From: Fangia hongkongensis FSC776 = DSM 21703
Lineage (GTDB): Bacteria; Pseudomonadota; Gammaproteobacteria; Francisellales; Francisellaceae
Direction of reading: 5' to 3'
Length of the DNA stretch: 64,000 bases
NCBI RefSeq assembly: GCF_000379445.1
Contig: NZ_KB902241.1
Coordinates: 34,991-98,990, forward strand
Part shown: in pieces, positions 18,782 through 28,313 of the stretch
How the letters are laid out: every line of letters begins with the position of its first letter
How positions within the stretch are numbered: the stretch's first letter is position 1
Program-made: the position numbers and the translations under genes
Notes under the pieces: model-generated
The model's input: the letters and a program-made list of their open reading frames with translations, nothing else
Databases searched by the model: none
What the model was told of the DNA's origin: nothing

Positions 18782-19645
18782 TTACACATACTCCCAAGCG
18801 GTTTTATCTTGATACAAAGCTCTTAATAATTTATTGTTAAGTGTATGCCCTGATTTATAGCAATTAAAACGCCCAATAATCGCTCCACCGACATAAAAAT
18901 CCCCAATAGCATCTAAGAGCTTATGCTTTACAAACTCATCTTCATAACGAAGTCCCTCGGGGTTAGCTACACCATCAGGGCTTACACCCACTGCATTATC
19001 AAGAGATGCCCCCTTGGCAAGATTATTTTTATGTAAATATTCAAGCTGTTCCACAAAACCAAAAGTTCTTGCTTTGCTGACAGTGTCAATATAGGTTGTT
19101 TTGTCCAACTTGAAATCAACCACACTTGGAGTGTTTGCAATAACAGGATGATCCCACTGAATTTCAAACCGATAGCTTGTCTCATCAGCTGGTAAAAGTT
19201 CAGCAAATTTATCCTCATCCTCAACACGAATTGTTTTTAGCACCTTAATAACTTTGCGCGCTTTATCCTGCTCTTTAACGCCTATTTGCTCCAATATATC
19301 CACAAATGGTCGACTACTACCATCCATAACCGGCAATTCAGCGCTATCAACTTCTATTATGATATTATCAACTTCATATACACAAAGCGCTGACATCAAA
19401 TGCTCAATTGTCGATACTGTCACACGGTTATCCTCTGGTGACACCAAAAGTGTACACATCACCGCTTCAGTAATATTAAATGGCGCAATTTTGACATCTT
19501 GATTTCCGCTCAAATCGGCACGCCTAAAAACAATGCCTGTATCTACAGCTGCGGGCTTTAATATCATATTTACATTCACCCCTGAGTGCAGACCAATACC
19601 GGAGATATTCCCTTCTTTTGCAATGGTTTTTTGATACTTTGTCAT
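18782..19645 (-). CDS. lpxC: UDP-3-O-acyl-N-acetylglucosamine deacetylase
   Basis: A 287-residue zinc enzyme catalysing the committed step of lipid A synthesis. Zinc ligands and catalytic residues are visible: His82 in TIEHLMSAL, His241 and Asp245 in HKLLDAIGD, and the general-acid His267 in YKSGHTLNN. The ELPVMDGSSRPF strand also matches. The protein is slightly shorter than E. coli LpxC (305). In many gammaproteobacteria lpxC follows ftsZ; here the upstream neighbour is a LysE-type exporter, so the cell-division cluster is elsewhere. Confidence 0.97.
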   Translation of the reverse strand: MTKYQKTIAKEGNISGIGLHSGVNVNMILKPAAVDTGIVFRRADLSGNQDVKIAPFNITEAVMCTLLVSPEDNRVTVSTIEHLMSALCVYEVDNIIIEVDSAELPVMDGSSRPFVDILEQIGVKEQDKARKVIKVLKTIRVEDEDKFAELLPADETSYRFEIQWDHPVIANTPSVVDFKLDKTTYIDTVSKARTFGFVEQLEYLHKNNLAKGASLDNAVGVSPDGVANPEGLRYEDEFVKHKLLDAIGDFYVGGAIIGRFNCYKSGHTLNNKLLRALYQDKTAWEYV

Positions 19646-19731
19646 ATAAATAGTTTGTCGTTTTAATGTAGCTTTTTATATCATACCATTGAATAAATGA
19701 AATTGAATCACCCGTATATGCTAAGCTCGAA

Positions 19732-20334
19732 TTAAATAAAGTTAATAATGATAGATAGGATCAGAAGCACCCCCATCGTAACACAAAAATACTGTAGCGC
19801 TTTTTCATTTTTAATCAGCTTTTTAATGACGCGCCCACCGATATACCAAACGCCCAAACTTGGAATATTAACCACAAAAAAAATCAGCGCCATCAGTAAA
19901 ATTTGCCCATAAAGGCTGCCGCCTATTGTGGTATAGGTTGAAATAGCCGTAATGGCAATAACCCAAGCCTTTGGATTGGCCCACTGAAAAAGAACAGCCT
20001 GTAAAAAGCTCATGGGGTTGACTGACTTTCCGCCCACCTCAATTTCTTTTATTTGACTCGAGGCACGCATAATTTTCCAAGCAAGATATAACATATACAC
20101 TGCGCCTACATACTTTACAATGCTATGAATGACCGGATAGGCAGTAAATACCTCTTTCAATCCCATACCAAGAATGATCACCATAATAGGAAACCCACAG
20201 CAAACACCAAAGTAATGGGCAAAGGTTTTCTTCATGCCAAAACGTATTGATGAAAGCATAATCATCAAGGTGTTTGGTCCTGGGGTTGCCAGTGCTGAAA
20301 AAGCAAATAAGATCAGGGCTAAAATAAGGCTCAC
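19732..20334 (-). CDS. LysE/RhtB-family amino-acid exporter
   Basis: A 200-residue inner-membrane protein with five to six hydrophobic segments. The N-terminal FAFSALATPGPNTLMIM is the conserved LysE-family signature, and FQWANPKAWVIAITAIS in the middle is the second family motif. Such proteins export amino acids or derivatives (lysine, threonine, homoserine, leucine); the substrate is not readable. The gene lies alone between lpxC and a HAD phosphatase, all on the minus strand. No LysR-type regulator is adjacent. Confidence 0.88.
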   Translation of the reverse strand: MSLILALILFAFSALATPGPNTLMIMLSSIRFGMKKTFAHYFGVCCGFPIMVIILGMGLKEVFTAYPVIHSIVKYVGAVYMLYLAWKIMRASSQIKEIEVGGKSVNPMSFLQAVLFQWANPKAWVIAITAISTYTTIGGSLYGQILLMALIFFVVNIPSLGVWYIGGRVIKKLIKNEKALQYFCVTMGVLLILSIIINFI

Positions 20335-20428
20335 TATCAGTCCTTAGAAATAACATCATGTATTATTCAATAGAGAAAATATAAAGGATATTAAAACAAA
20401 TGTACAGCGGCTAAAAAATATTTGTTGA

Positions 20429-21112
20429 TTAGCTGGCAAGTAGCTTCTCTTCCCAGCTTAACACCTCCCAACCTCGTTGTTGTGCCAGCATAAATAACTT
20501 TGGATCTGGATTAACGCAATAAGCCTTATCAGCAAATGCCAGAAGTGGCGCATCATTAATTGAATCTGAATAAAAAACACTTGTTTCGTACATAGTTTGC
20601 TGCTGTTGCCGCCACAACTTAAAGTGCTCGCATTTTCCCTCTGCAAAGCTAATCGGCTCAATAACCTCTCCTGTATAACAGTGGCTATTTTTTTCTGTCT
20701 TGATACCAATGATATTATCTTTTTCAAAACCTAATATCTCCCCAATTGGTCTTACCAACTCCTCAATACTTGCAGAGATCAGTAATAAAGCATCTCCTTG
20801 GCGCTGATGTTCCTTGAGTTTAACCAAAGCCTGAGGGTAGATATACTGCGGTATCATCGTATGGACAAAGCGCTTAAAGTGCATCTTCATCTCAAGGGCA
20901 TCTTTCCCTTTAAGTGGTGAGAGCAAAAGCCGAGAGTAGCCGATCATATCCGACTCACCCTGCCTATAGGCTTCATCAAAACTATTTTTTTGCTTTCTAA
21001 ATTGCTGTGGATTGTCAACAAAGTGGTGTGAGCACATATACTCAATCCACAAATTCGAACAATCCACTGAAATTAAAGTATGATCCAAATCAAAAATCGC
21101 TACGCTTGCCAT
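20429..21112 (-). CDS. HAD-superfamily IB phosphatase
   Basis: A 227-residue haloacid-dehalogenase phosphatase. Motif I is IFDLDHTLISVD (nucleophile Asp in DLDHT), motif II the LLISASIEE segment, and motif III/IV the YSDSINDAPLLAFAD block. The cap is of the helical subclass IB, as in phosphoserine phosphatase SerB and the bacterial HAD-IB proteins found beside DNA or lipid genes. Motif I has DxDHT rather than SerB's DxDST. The ATG at 21112 has GGGAG five bases upstream and is chosen over an upstream in-frame start at 21187. Substrate unknown; phosphoserine or a small phospho-metabolite are options. Confidence 0.85.
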   Translation of the reverse strand: MASVAIFDLDHTLISVDCSNLWIEYMCSHHFVDNPQQFRKQKNSFDEAYRQGESDMIGYSRLLLSPLKGKDALEMKMHFKRFVHTMIPQYIYPQALVKLKEHQRQGDALLLISASIEELVRPIGEILGFEKDNIIGIKTEKNSHCYTGEVIEPISFAEGKCEHFKLWRQQQQTMYETSVFYSDSINDAPLLAFADKAYCVNPDPKLFMLAQQRGWEVLSWEEKLLAS

Positions 21113-21203
21113 AAGCTCCCTACTTAATGTTTCACCTACCTTGTCAGTGTAGCAAAAATTGCATTTGATATGTGATAGAAATAACAAATATCAAAAATCG
21201 CTA

Positions 21204-21767
21204 TCAGGATACCAAAAGCCTTGCCACAGGTGAGAAACTTTTTCGATGTATATCAAGCGGCCCATAGCGCTCCAACGCTTCCATATGGAGCTTAGTTGGA
21301 TAGCCCTTATGCTGATCAAAGTGATAGTTTGGATAGGCTTTAGCATACTCAAGCATTTGTCTGTCACGATAGACTTTAGCGAGAATAGAGGCCGCACTGA
21401 TTTCAGCGAATTTACTATCTCCTTGGATAACAGCTTCTGAGAAAAATTGCCACTTTGGTAAATGATTCCCATCCACTAAAACTTTATCAAAATGAATATC
21501 AATTGCCGCAACTGCACGGTGCATAGCAAGGAGGCTCGCCTGAAGGATATTAATATTATCTATCTCCTCAGCACTACTCTCAGCGATGTGATAGCATAAT
21601 GCTCTAGCAATAATTTGATCATACAAGACTTCTCGCTTTTTACTTGAAAGCTTCTTAGAATCTGCCAAGCCTTCAATTGGGTCTTTGGGGTCTAAAATCA
21701 CAGCTGCAGCGACGACAGATCCGGCCAAAGGTCCTCTTCCTGCTTCATCAACACCAACGATAATCAT
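21204..21767 (-). CDS. rnhB: Ribonuclease HII
   Basis: A 187-residue endonuclease that removes ribonucleotides misincorporated in DNA. The N-terminal block IIVGVDEAGRGPLAGSVVAAA contains the first two acidic metal ligands (Asp7, Glu8) and the GRG ribonucleotide-recognition motif. DKVLVDGNHLP and the SIIAKVYRDRQM-like segment (AASILAKVYRDR) complete the active site. Length is typical of the family. It starts 4 bases after the trmJ stop, so the two are translationally coupled. Confidence 0.96.
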   Translation of the reverse strand: MIIVGVDEAGRGPLAGSVVAAAVILDPKDPIEGLADSKKLSSKKREVLYDQIIARALCYHIAESSAEEIDNINILQASLLAMHRAVAAIDIHFDKVLVDGNHLPKWQFFSEAVIQGDSKFAEISAASILAKVYRDRQMLEYAKAYPNYHFDQHKGYPTKLHMEALERYGPLDIHRKSFSPVARLLVS

Positions 21768-21771
21768 CTAC

Positions 21772-22506
21772 TTATCCTTTTAATTTGTGCTCAACCGCTG
21801 ATAAAAACCCACGCAAAATATTCACTTCTTGAGACTCCAGCTGTGCACGCTGATATAACCGCTTTAACTTATCAACAACATGGCCCGGTTTATCAGGATT
21901 TAAAAAGCCACTGTCTATTAAAGTACTCTCTAAGTGCGTATAGAAACTCTGAAGCTCTTTGCTTGATGCTTTGTCACGCATATGGTTCACATTTGGCGTT
22001 GCTTTAATATTTTTTTCAATTTGATATTGCTTATAAAGCTCATAGCAAAAGACTTGCACCGCCTGTGCCAAATTCAGCGAATTATACGTTTCATTTGTTG
22101 GAATATAGGCATGTTTGTGACACATCAATAGCTCATCATTATAAAGCCCGGTTCGCTCTCGACCAAATAAAATAGCCGCCTCCAGCCCCACTTTAGCAAC
22201 ATCTAGTGTGCTTTTGGCTGCCTCTTCAGCGCTTAACATAGGCAAATCCATCCGCCTTGTTCTTGCACTTGTGCCAATAATCAGATCCACTCCATCAAGC
22301 GCTTCATGTAAGCTTGTCACCACTTTCGCACCTCTCACCAACTCATCTGCATGTGAAGCAAGCGCCTCAGCATGATCATCTGGGCGTTTTTTAGGATTCA
22401 CCAGATACAACTCAGTCAATGACATATTGAGCATTGCTCTGGCAGCTTGACCAATATTCCCAGTGTGTGAGGTTTCTACTAAGACAATACGTATTTTATT
22501 TAACAT
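21772..22506 (-). CDS. trmJ: tRNA (cytidine/uridine-2'-O-)-methyltransferase
   Basis: A 244-residue SPOUT-class enzyme that 2'-O-methylates position 32 of several tRNAs. Visible motifs: IRIVLVETSHTGNIGQAARAM at the N-terminus (first SPOUT motif), AAILFGRERTGLYNDELLMCH in the middle, and IPTNETYNSLNLAQAVQVF, the trefoil-knot SAM pocket. The family-specific C-terminal helical extension is present. It diverges from suhB across 86 bases, the same arrangement as in E. coli (trmJ-suhB). Confidence 0.96.
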   Translation of the reverse strand: MLNKIRIVLVETSHTGNIGQAARAMLNMSLTELYLVNPKKRPDDHAEALASHADELVRGAKVVTSLHEALDGVDLIIGTSARTRRMDLPMLSAEEAAKSTLDVAKVGLEAAILFGRERTGLYNDELLMCHKHAYIPTNETYNSLNLAQAVQVFCYELYKQYQIEKNIKATPNVNHMRDKASSKELQSFYTHLESTLIDSGFLNPDKPGHVVDKLKRLYQRAQLESQEVNILRGFLSAVEHKLKG

Positions 22507-22592
22507 CCAAAATTCGAACTATCACCTTATGATTAAATCCTGTATTATACACAACAAATTATTATATTTATAAGTTAATCGAGGAAACTTTC

Positions 22593-23384
22593 ATGCATCC
22601 GAAGATGAATGTTGCGATCAAAGCGGCGAGGCAAGCAGGTCGCATGATTCTAAAAGCCAGTGAAAATCTCTCCAGTATTGAAGTTCATGAAAAGGCAAAA
22701 AATAACTATGTGACTAATGTTGATTTAGAAGTTGAAAAACATATTTTATCTGTATTACAAAAAGCCTTTCCAGATCAATATTACATTACAGAAGAGTCTG
22801 GATCATTTGGCAACGAAGAGAGTGATCACACTTGGATTATTGACCCAATTGATGGCACAAACAACTTTATCCATGGTTTACCGCACCATTGTGTTTCAAT
22901 TGCCATGCAATTTAGAGGAAAAACAGATCTTGCAGTAATCTATAACCCTTATCTGGACCAGCTATTTACAGCAACAAAAGGCTCAGGGGCACAGCTAAAT
23001 GGTCAGAGAATTCGTGTCGCCAAGCGAAAAGAATTCTCAAGTTCTTTATTTTCAGGCGCTTTGAAATACAGCTCAAAAGTATTTAAAGAATCCTACCCAC
23101 AAGCGATTTTAGAGCTATACAAAGAAATCTCAGGGCTTCGCTACTCCGGCTCATTGGCTCTTGATATGTGCTATGTTGCAGCTGGCTACTTGGATGCAGT
23201 TTGGACCTCAAGGGATGCCAAAATATGGGATACTGCTGGCGCTGCGCTGATGATTAAAGAAGCAGGTGGCATGTTATGCGGCCTTGATGGTGGACTTAAT
23301 TTCCTAGAAGATGGTCGATTAATTGGCGGAAATCCAAAAATTGTTGCCAAATTAACCACCTATTTGGCGCCACATATTCAATAA
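22593..23384 (+). CDS. suhB: Inositol-1-monophosphatase
   Basis: A 263-residue Mg2+-dependent phosphatase of the inositol monophosphatase family. In E. coli SuhB also binds Nus factors and supports rRNA antitermination and ribosome assembly. Metal-binding motifs are visible: EESG (about residue 67), WIIDPIDGTNNFIHG (about 86) and WDTAGAALMIKEAGG near residue 215. GAGGAAACTTTC precedes the ATG, a good ribosome site. It is followed 3 bases later by rsmB. Confidence 0.96.
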   Translation: MHPKMNVAIKAARQAGRMILKASENLSSIEVHEKAKNNYVTNVDLEVEKHILSVLQKAFPDQYYITEESGSFGNEESDHTWIIDPIDGTNNFIHGLPHHCVSIAMQFRGKTDLAVIYNPYLDQLFTATKGSGAQLNGQRIRVAKRKEFSSSLFSGALKYSSKVFKESYPQAILELYKEISGLRYSGSLALDMCYVAAGYLDAVWTSRDAKIWDTAGAALMIKEAGGMLCGLDGGLNFLEDGRLIGGNPKIVAKLTTYLAPHIQ

Positions 23385-23387
23385 TTC

Positions 23388-24686
23388 ATGTCTTCTCTTA
23401 CTAACCCACGTGCTATTGCCTGCACGATTATTCATGATATCCTACAAAATAAAGACTCTCTGATTCATCTAGATAAAAGACTGAATGCTTATCAGCTCTC
23501 TGAACAAAATAGAAAGCTTGTTTATCTTATTACTTACGGTGTTTTTCGCCACTATTTTTATCTGACAACCTTATTACACTCGATGCTTGAGAAAAAGACA
23601 AAAGCAAAAGTGAAAACCATGTTATTAGTTGGGCTTTATCAGCTTATTTTCATGAAAAAAGCCAAGGAAAGCAGCTATGCTATTGTCGATGAAACACTCA
23701 AGGGGCTAGATCAACTTCAACTCTCTCAAGCAAAGGGCTTTATCAACGCGCTTCTTCGCAAAATTGATAAGAATAAGCTCACGCAATATACCCCTGATAC
23801 TGACGCTCCTGATTGGCTCATTGGCAAGCTCAACAAATACTACGGCGCCCAAAAAGCCAAAGAGATTATTCGCGAATCTAACCTACAGGCAAGTACCTTT
23901 TTGCGTCTTAATGAAAGGCACAACATCAAAGAAAGTCTACAGCTCCTAAGCGCGGAAAATGTCACCTATAAAGAAACTACACTTCCAAATTGTATTGAGC
24001 TTATTGGGAACTATAACATCGCGCAGTTAGCTGGTTTTCCTGAAGGGCGTTTCTCTGTACAGGATTTCTCCGCGCAATTTGCGGCACATATACTAGACCC
24101 CAAAGCAGATGAATGTATTTTAGATGCCTGTGCAGCCCCAGGCGGGAAAAGCACACACTTACTGGAAAAGTGTAAAGAGATTTCACTTTATATCATGGAT
24201 AATAATGAAAAGCGCTTCTCTCGTATTTATGAAAATATTGCTCGCCTACAGCAAAGTGATTTGAATATTCACTATCTTTGTCAAGATGCAAGTTTGCCAC
24301 TAGATAATACACCTCAATTTGACAAAATTCTCCTTGATGCGCCTTGTAGTGCAACAGGTGTTATTCGCAGACACCCTGATATCAAAGTGCTAAGAGAAGC
24401 TGATGAAGTAAAAGAAATCACTAAAATACAAGCTAAAATTTTGCGTAATCTATGGCTCTATTTAAAACCAAATGGTCAGCTGCTTTATGCCACCTGTTCG
24501 ATTTTACCCGAGGAAAATGAAAAGCAAATTCATGCATTTCTCAGTGAAACAGCAGATGCAAAGCATGAAGATATTGCAGCTCTATCACAACAAACTAAAC
24601 TCCAATACGGCTATCAGCTACTTCCTCAATCACATAAAGGGGATGGGTTTTATTACTGCCTGCTTAGGAAATCACTTATTGCATAA
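23388..24686 (+). CDS. rsmB: 16S rRNA (cytosine967-C5)-methyltransferase
   Basis: A 432-residue methyltransferase that makes m5C967 in 16S rRNA. An N-terminal NusB-like RNA-binding domain (about residues 1-140, with YGVFRHYFYLTTLL) precedes the Rossmann domain. The SAM motif is DACAAPGGKSTHLLE. The two functional cysteines are Cys320 in LDAPCSATGVIRRHPD (motif IV, product release) and Cys370 in YATCSILPEENE (motif VI, nucleophile). Its last 11 bases overlap the 3' end of the convergent unknown gene at 24676. Confidence 0.96.
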   Translation: MSSLTNPRAIACTIIHDILQNKDSLIHLDKRLNAYQLSEQNRKLVYLITYGVFRHYFYLTTLLHSMLEKKTKAKVKTMLLVGLYQLIFMKKAKESSYAIVDETLKGLDQLQLSQAKGFINALLRKIDKNKLTQYTPDTDAPDWLIGKLNKYYGAQKAKEIIRESNLQASTFLRLNERHNIKESLQLLSAENVTYKETTLPNCIELIGNYNIAQLAGFPEGRFSVQDFSAQFAAHILDPKADECILDACAAPGGKSTHLLEKCKEISLYIMDNNEKRFSRIYENIARLQQSDLNIHYLCQDASLPLDNTPQFDKILLDAPCSATGVIRRHPDIKVLREADEVKEITKIQAKILRNLWLYLKPNGQLLYATCSILPEENEKQIHAFLSETADAKHEDIAALSQQTKLQYGYQLLPQSHKGDGFYYCLLRKSLIA

Positions 24687-26013
24687 GTTCACGCTCTTTC
24701 TCTTTCGTTAAATCTGTAATTTTGCGCTGAATATAAAGTAATGCCTTATAAAACTCACTTCTATCTGAAGCATTGAACCATTTTTTATTAAACCAGCTAG
24801 GCCCTTCATGTAAATAACGAGCTGCTCTATGAGTAACGATCGCTTCATTTACATGATACCTCCAGTTGATTCCTTGACCTCTTGCATTAATAACGCGCCC
24901 TCCTAAATGGTGAATTTGATTCTCAATAATCGTTTCAAGCTCATCTGGAGTCTTGCACAGAGGAACTATCTCCCTTATAGCTAAAGCCCTTTCTCTATGA
25001 TTAATCCTACGCCGGTTTAGATAACCAGACAATAAATTTATCATCATGCGCTTTATCTTTTCAAAATAGACTTCTGATGTCACAATTTCTGTTGCTCTCA
25101 GCGGTAATGGATATGGCTCATACAAAGAGTTTCGGTTTTGCTCCGGCTTATCATGCCCTCTGCATAGCACAATTATAACATTAGAAATTGAGAAAATACG
25201 CTGATTGTTTAAAATATCAAACAATCTACTAATACGATCTGCTGACTGCTTAGTAATCACACTCACATGGTTATGATATAATGCATCATTCAACAGATTA
25301 AAGCAGTCATTTTCAGTCTTTACAAAACTCCAATAGGTCTCTGGTATTTCATCAAGTGCTCCCCCATGGAACTTTGCATACACAGCCTCTTTTACCCTAC
25401 CAGTACTAAGTTTTTCATTACCTTGCACCTCCTGTTTGACTGTTTCTTTCATCACACGATAACCATATTGACTGGTAGGGTACATTTTTGTTTCATTATT
25501 CTTATGCTCAATAGTATAGACATTTGAAACTTGTCCATTATGTTTCCCATAGGCAACAGTTCCTACAGCACTTGCAAATGTAACAGACTTAAAATACTTC
25601 CGATCATATCTGAACTTTCCTGCCACAGTTGTACCATGCCCATGCACTCTCATTCTAATTGGTGCTTCTCTTTTAATTGACTCTAGCGTTTCTTCTGTAA
25701 AAAAATAACACACCTCATTGTCATCATCTTCCACATAAAATACATTTTGTGCTGAAGTTGCTAACTGACTATTTACTCTGGGATCTTTAACTGCGCTTAT
25801 TGGAAATTTATGATATGTACATGCAAAACCATTAAAGATAATCTCTCCTATTTCACAGCGTTCTAACTTAATACTCACATATCTACCCACAACAGCGTGA
25901 CGAGCATTATCACTTCTCTGCTCTGCCTGTATTGGAATATTGATAGACCAATCTTCATTTTCAATTGCACTTTGAGACAGTTCTAGTGGATTTATTTCAA
26001 TATCTACTGGCAT
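24676..26013 (-). CDS. Large unknown protein, possible effector
   Basis: A 445-residue protein not recognised. No signal peptide or membrane span. Residues 108-133 contain a predicted strand ending in RMRVHGHGTTVAG (His124, His126). Residues 277-288 form another strand, SNVIIVLCRGHD, with Cys284. Clan CD cysteine peptidases (caspases, MARTX cysteine-protease domain) use a strand-His-Gly followed by a strand-Cys-x-Gly, so there is a superficial likeness. The His-Cys distance of about 160 residues is far longer than usual, and no substrate-binding features can be confirmed. The C-terminus is basic and helical (KALLYIQRKITDLTKEKERELMQ). It overlaps rsmB tail to tail by 11 bases. Confidence 0.6.
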   Translation of the reverse strand: MPVDIEINPLELSQSAIENEDWSINIPIQAEQRSDNARHAVVGRYVSIKLERCEIGEIIFNGFACTYHKFPISAVKDPRVNSQLATSAQNVFYVEDDDNEVCYFFTEETLESIKREAPIRMRVHGHGTTVAGKFRYDRKYFKSVTFASAVGTVAYGKHNGQVSNVYTIEHKNNETKMYPTSQYGYRVMKETVKQEVQGNEKLSTGRVKEAVYAKFHGGALDEIPETYWSFVKTENDCFNLLNDALYHNHVSVITKQSADRISRLFDILNNQRIFSISNVIIVLCRGHDKPEQNRNSLYEPYPLPLRATEIVTSEVYFEKIKRMMINLLSGYLNRRRINHRERALAIREIVPLCKTPDELETIIENQIHHLGGRVINARGQGINWRYHVNEAIVTHRAARYLHEGPSWFNKKWFNASDRSEFYKALLYIQRKITDLTKEKERELMQ

Positions 26014-26219
26014 TACTATTATCCATTTAAATTAATGAGTACAGCATAATAAATGAAACTTTGTTCAGGCAAGATAAGATATGCTCTTAGCATGGATTTT
26101 TTCGCCTTTATAACAATATGTATAACTTTTGATATCTACATTGGCGAACTGGATATAAATGAGCAATCTTAGACAACCTAAGCTAGCTTGAACCTAGGCC
26201 ACCTAATATATTGGGAAAG

Positions 26220-26242
26220 TGCTTGCCCACTATCAGCAAGCA
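26220..26242 (-). terminator. Possible hairpin downstream of glnA
   Basis: TGCTTGC (26220-26226) pairs with GCAAGCA (26236-26242) across a 9-base loop, 15 bases past the glnA stop. On the minus strand it is followed by CTTTCCC rather than a clean T-run, so termination efficiency is doubtful. The rest of the 243-base gap holds only short palindromes such as AAGCTAGCTT. Confidence 0.35.
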
Positions 26243-26256
26243 TTGTGGTATAAATA

Positions 26257-27669
26257 CTACAGACTATAGTACATTTCAAATTCAACCGGATGTGGCGTCA
26301 TATTTAAACGCTGCACTTCTTCCATTTTAAGATCGATATAAGCATCAATCATATCATTAGAAAAGACACCGCCTGCTGTTAAGAACTCGCGGTCATGATC
26401 AAGGGCAGTTAGTGCTTCTTCTAAAGAAGCTGCAACCGTTGGAATATCTACAAGCTCCTCTGGTGGAAGGTCATATAAGTTCTTGTCCATTGCATCACCT
26501 GGATGAATCTTGTTTTTTATCCCATCAATGCCTGCCATCAGCATTGCTGAAAAAGCAAGATAAGGGTTTGCCATTGGATCACCAAAGCGAAGCTCAATAC
26601 GACGTGCTTTTTCGCTATTAACATAAGGAATGCGAATAGAGGCTGAGCGATTTCTGGCTGAATAAGCTAAAAGGACAGGTGCTTCAAAGCCTGGCACCAA
26701 ACGTTTATAGCTATTTGTTGATGGGTTACAAAATGCATTTAACGCCTTTGCATGTTTGATCACGCCACCGATATAATAAAGTGCTTCCTCTGAAAGCCCT
26801 GCATAACCATTGCCAGCAAAAATATTCTTTCCAGCCTTTGATAACGATTGATGAACATGCATCCCTGAGCCATTATCATTTGGAACAGGCTTTGGCATAA
26901 ATGTCGCCGTTTTGTTATAAGCATGCGCAACATTGTGAACAACATACTTGAAGGCTTGAATTTGATCTGCTTTGTCTGTCAAGGTAGAGAATTTTGTTCC
27001 AATCTCACACTGCCCTGCGGTGGCAACCTCATGGTGATGGACTTCAACTTCCATGCCAACCTCTTCTAGAATGGTACACATCTCTGAGCGAATATCCTGC
27101 AAAGAATCAACAGGGGGCACAGGGAAATAGCCGCCTTTTACGCCAGGTCTGTGTCCTTTATTACCATTTTGTGGCAAATCATTTGAAGACCATGCGGCCT
27201 CATCAGAATGTACACGATATTCAGAACCCTGCATGTCAGATTTAAACGTCACATCATCAAAGATAAAAAATTCCGGTTCAGGTCCCATCAATACACTGTC
27301 GGCAATACCCGTTGATTTTAAATAATTCTCTGCTTTTTTAGCAATAGAGCGTGGGTCACGATCATAGGACTGCATGGTCGCAGGCTCTAGGATATCACAA
27401 CGTATAATTAAAGTTGGCGCTTCAAAGAAAGGATCTAGCACCAAAGTGCTTGCATCTGGCATCAAAATCATATCTGATTCATTAATGCCTTTCCAGCCTT
27501 CAATTGAGGAGCCATCAAACATTTTTCCATCTTCAAAGAAGTCTTCATCTACCGCTTTGACAGGAATGGTGACGTGCTGTTCTTTACCTTTAGTATCGGT
27601 GAATCTCAGATCAACAAATTCGACATTATATTCATCAACCATTGATTCAAATTTAACAAAATCTGACAT
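26257..27669 (-). CDS. glnA: Type I glutamine synthetase
   Basis: A 470-residue dodecameric enzyme forming glutamine from glutamate, ammonia and ATP. Signatures: [12 protein letters not shown] near the N-terminus, the ATP-binding segment [10 protein letters not shown], and [11 protein letters not shown]. The adenylylation loop [10 protein letters not shown] carries Tyr399, equivalent to E. coli Tyr397, which agrees with glnE at 58855-61575. The ribosome site AAGGAGCTGAATGT lies before the ATG. There is no ntrBC downstream. An extended -10 element lies upstream (27720-27725). Confidence 0.98.
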   Translation of the reverse strand: MSDFVKFESMVDEYNVEFVDLRFTDTKGKEQHVTIPVKAVDEDFFEDGKMFDGSSIEGWKGINESDMILMPDASTLVLDPFFEAPTLIIRCDILEPATMQSYDRDPRSIAKKAENYLKSTGIADSVLMGPEPEFFIFDDVTFKSDMQGSEYRVHSDEAAWSSNDLPQNGNKGHRPGVKGGYFPVPPVDSLQDIRSEMCTILEEVGMEVEVHHHEVATAGQCEIGTKFSTLTDKADQIQAFKYVVHNVAHAYNKTATFMPKPVPNDNGSGMHVHQSLSKAGKNIFAGNGYAGLSEEALYYIGGVIKHAKALNAFCNPSTNSYKRLVPGFEAPVLLAYSARNRSASIRIPYVNSEKARRIELRFGDPMANPYLAFSAMLMAGIDGIKNKIHPGDAMDKNLYDLPPEELVDIPTVAASLEEALTALDHDREFLTAGGVFSNDMIDAYIDLKMEEVQRLNMTPHPVEFEMYYSL

Positions 27670-27719
27670 ACATTCAGCTCCTTAGACATTATATTGAGAA
27701 CAAATCACCTTGAATTAGC

Positions 27720-27725
27720 ATTCTA
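27720..27725 (-). promoter_or_regulatory. Extended -10 promoter for glnA
   Basis: On the minus strand the sequence is TGTTAGAAT, a TGn extension before TAGAAT (five of six to consensus), about 50 bases upstream of the glnA ATG. No good -35 at 17 bases. No -24/-12 sigma54 pattern was seen in the 131-base gap, unlike enteric glnA. Confidence 0.4.
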
Positions 27726-27824
27726 ACAGATTTTTTTTGAAAGTTTTAGCAAGATTTTCAAGGAAATATCAGACACTTTACGGTATGCTAGAAGGTAGTA
27801 TTGAGTAGCTTTTTAGGAATGATC

Positions 27825-28298
27825 GTGATAGATCAAGAAGGTTTCAGAGCCAACGTTGCGATTGTGATTTTAAACAATCAAAATAAAGTGTTCTGGGGTC
27901 GGCGTGTTAACCAAAGCTCATGGCAATTCCCACAAGGGGGGCTTAATTCTGGCGAAACTCCCATTGAAGCTATGTACCGAGAGCTAAAAGAAGAAGTAGG
28001 TCTTAAGCCTCATGATGTAGAAGTGATTGCAGCAACAAGAAATTGGTTACGCTATCGATTGCCTAGATTTTTAATTCGGCGTAATTGCCCACTTTGTATT
28101 GGACAAAAACAAAAATGGTTTTTACTGCGTTTGAAGTCACCTGATAGCGCAATTAATCTGTATGCAAATAAGAAGCCTGAGTTTGATGATTGGCGCTGGG
28201 TGAACTATTGGTATCCTGCTGATAAAGTGGTTGCGTTTAAACAACATGTTTACACCAAGGCACTAACCCATTTTTTTCCTTTTATAAAACAAAAGTAA
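27825..28298 (+). CDS. rppH: RNA pyrophosphohydrolase
   Basis: A 157-residue Nudix enzyme that removes pyrophosphate from 5'-triphosphorylated mRNAs and triggers RNase E decay. The Nudix box is [20 protein letters not shown] followed by VGL, complete. The GTG at 27825 is preferred: it gives [14 protein letters not shown], matching the E. coli N-terminus length, and has AGGA six bases upstream. In-frame ATG (27819) and TTG (27801) starts lie just upstream; the TTG has its own GAAGG at good spacing, so a second start is possible. It is followed by ptsP 15 bases later, the same pair as in E. coli. Confidence 0.95.
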   Translation: MIDQEGFRANVAIVILNNQNKVFWGRRVNQSSWQFPQGGLNSGETPIEAMYRELKEEVGLKPHDVEVIAATRNWLRYRLPRFLIRRNCPLCIGQKQKWFLLRLKSPDSAINLYANKKPEFDDWRWVNYWYPADKVVAFKQHVYTKALTHFFPFIKQK

Positions 28299-28313
28299 GG
28301 TGTTACGCTTAGC

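Noticed and set aside
21191..21472. 93-codon open frame on the minus strand
   Set aside because: It lies inside rnhB in another frame and has no ribosome site; rnhB has full family motifs.
26090..26200. Intergenic segment downstream of glnA as a decayed gene
   Set aside because: The minus strand has several in-frame stops and no ribosome site; only vague protein-like stretches are seen.
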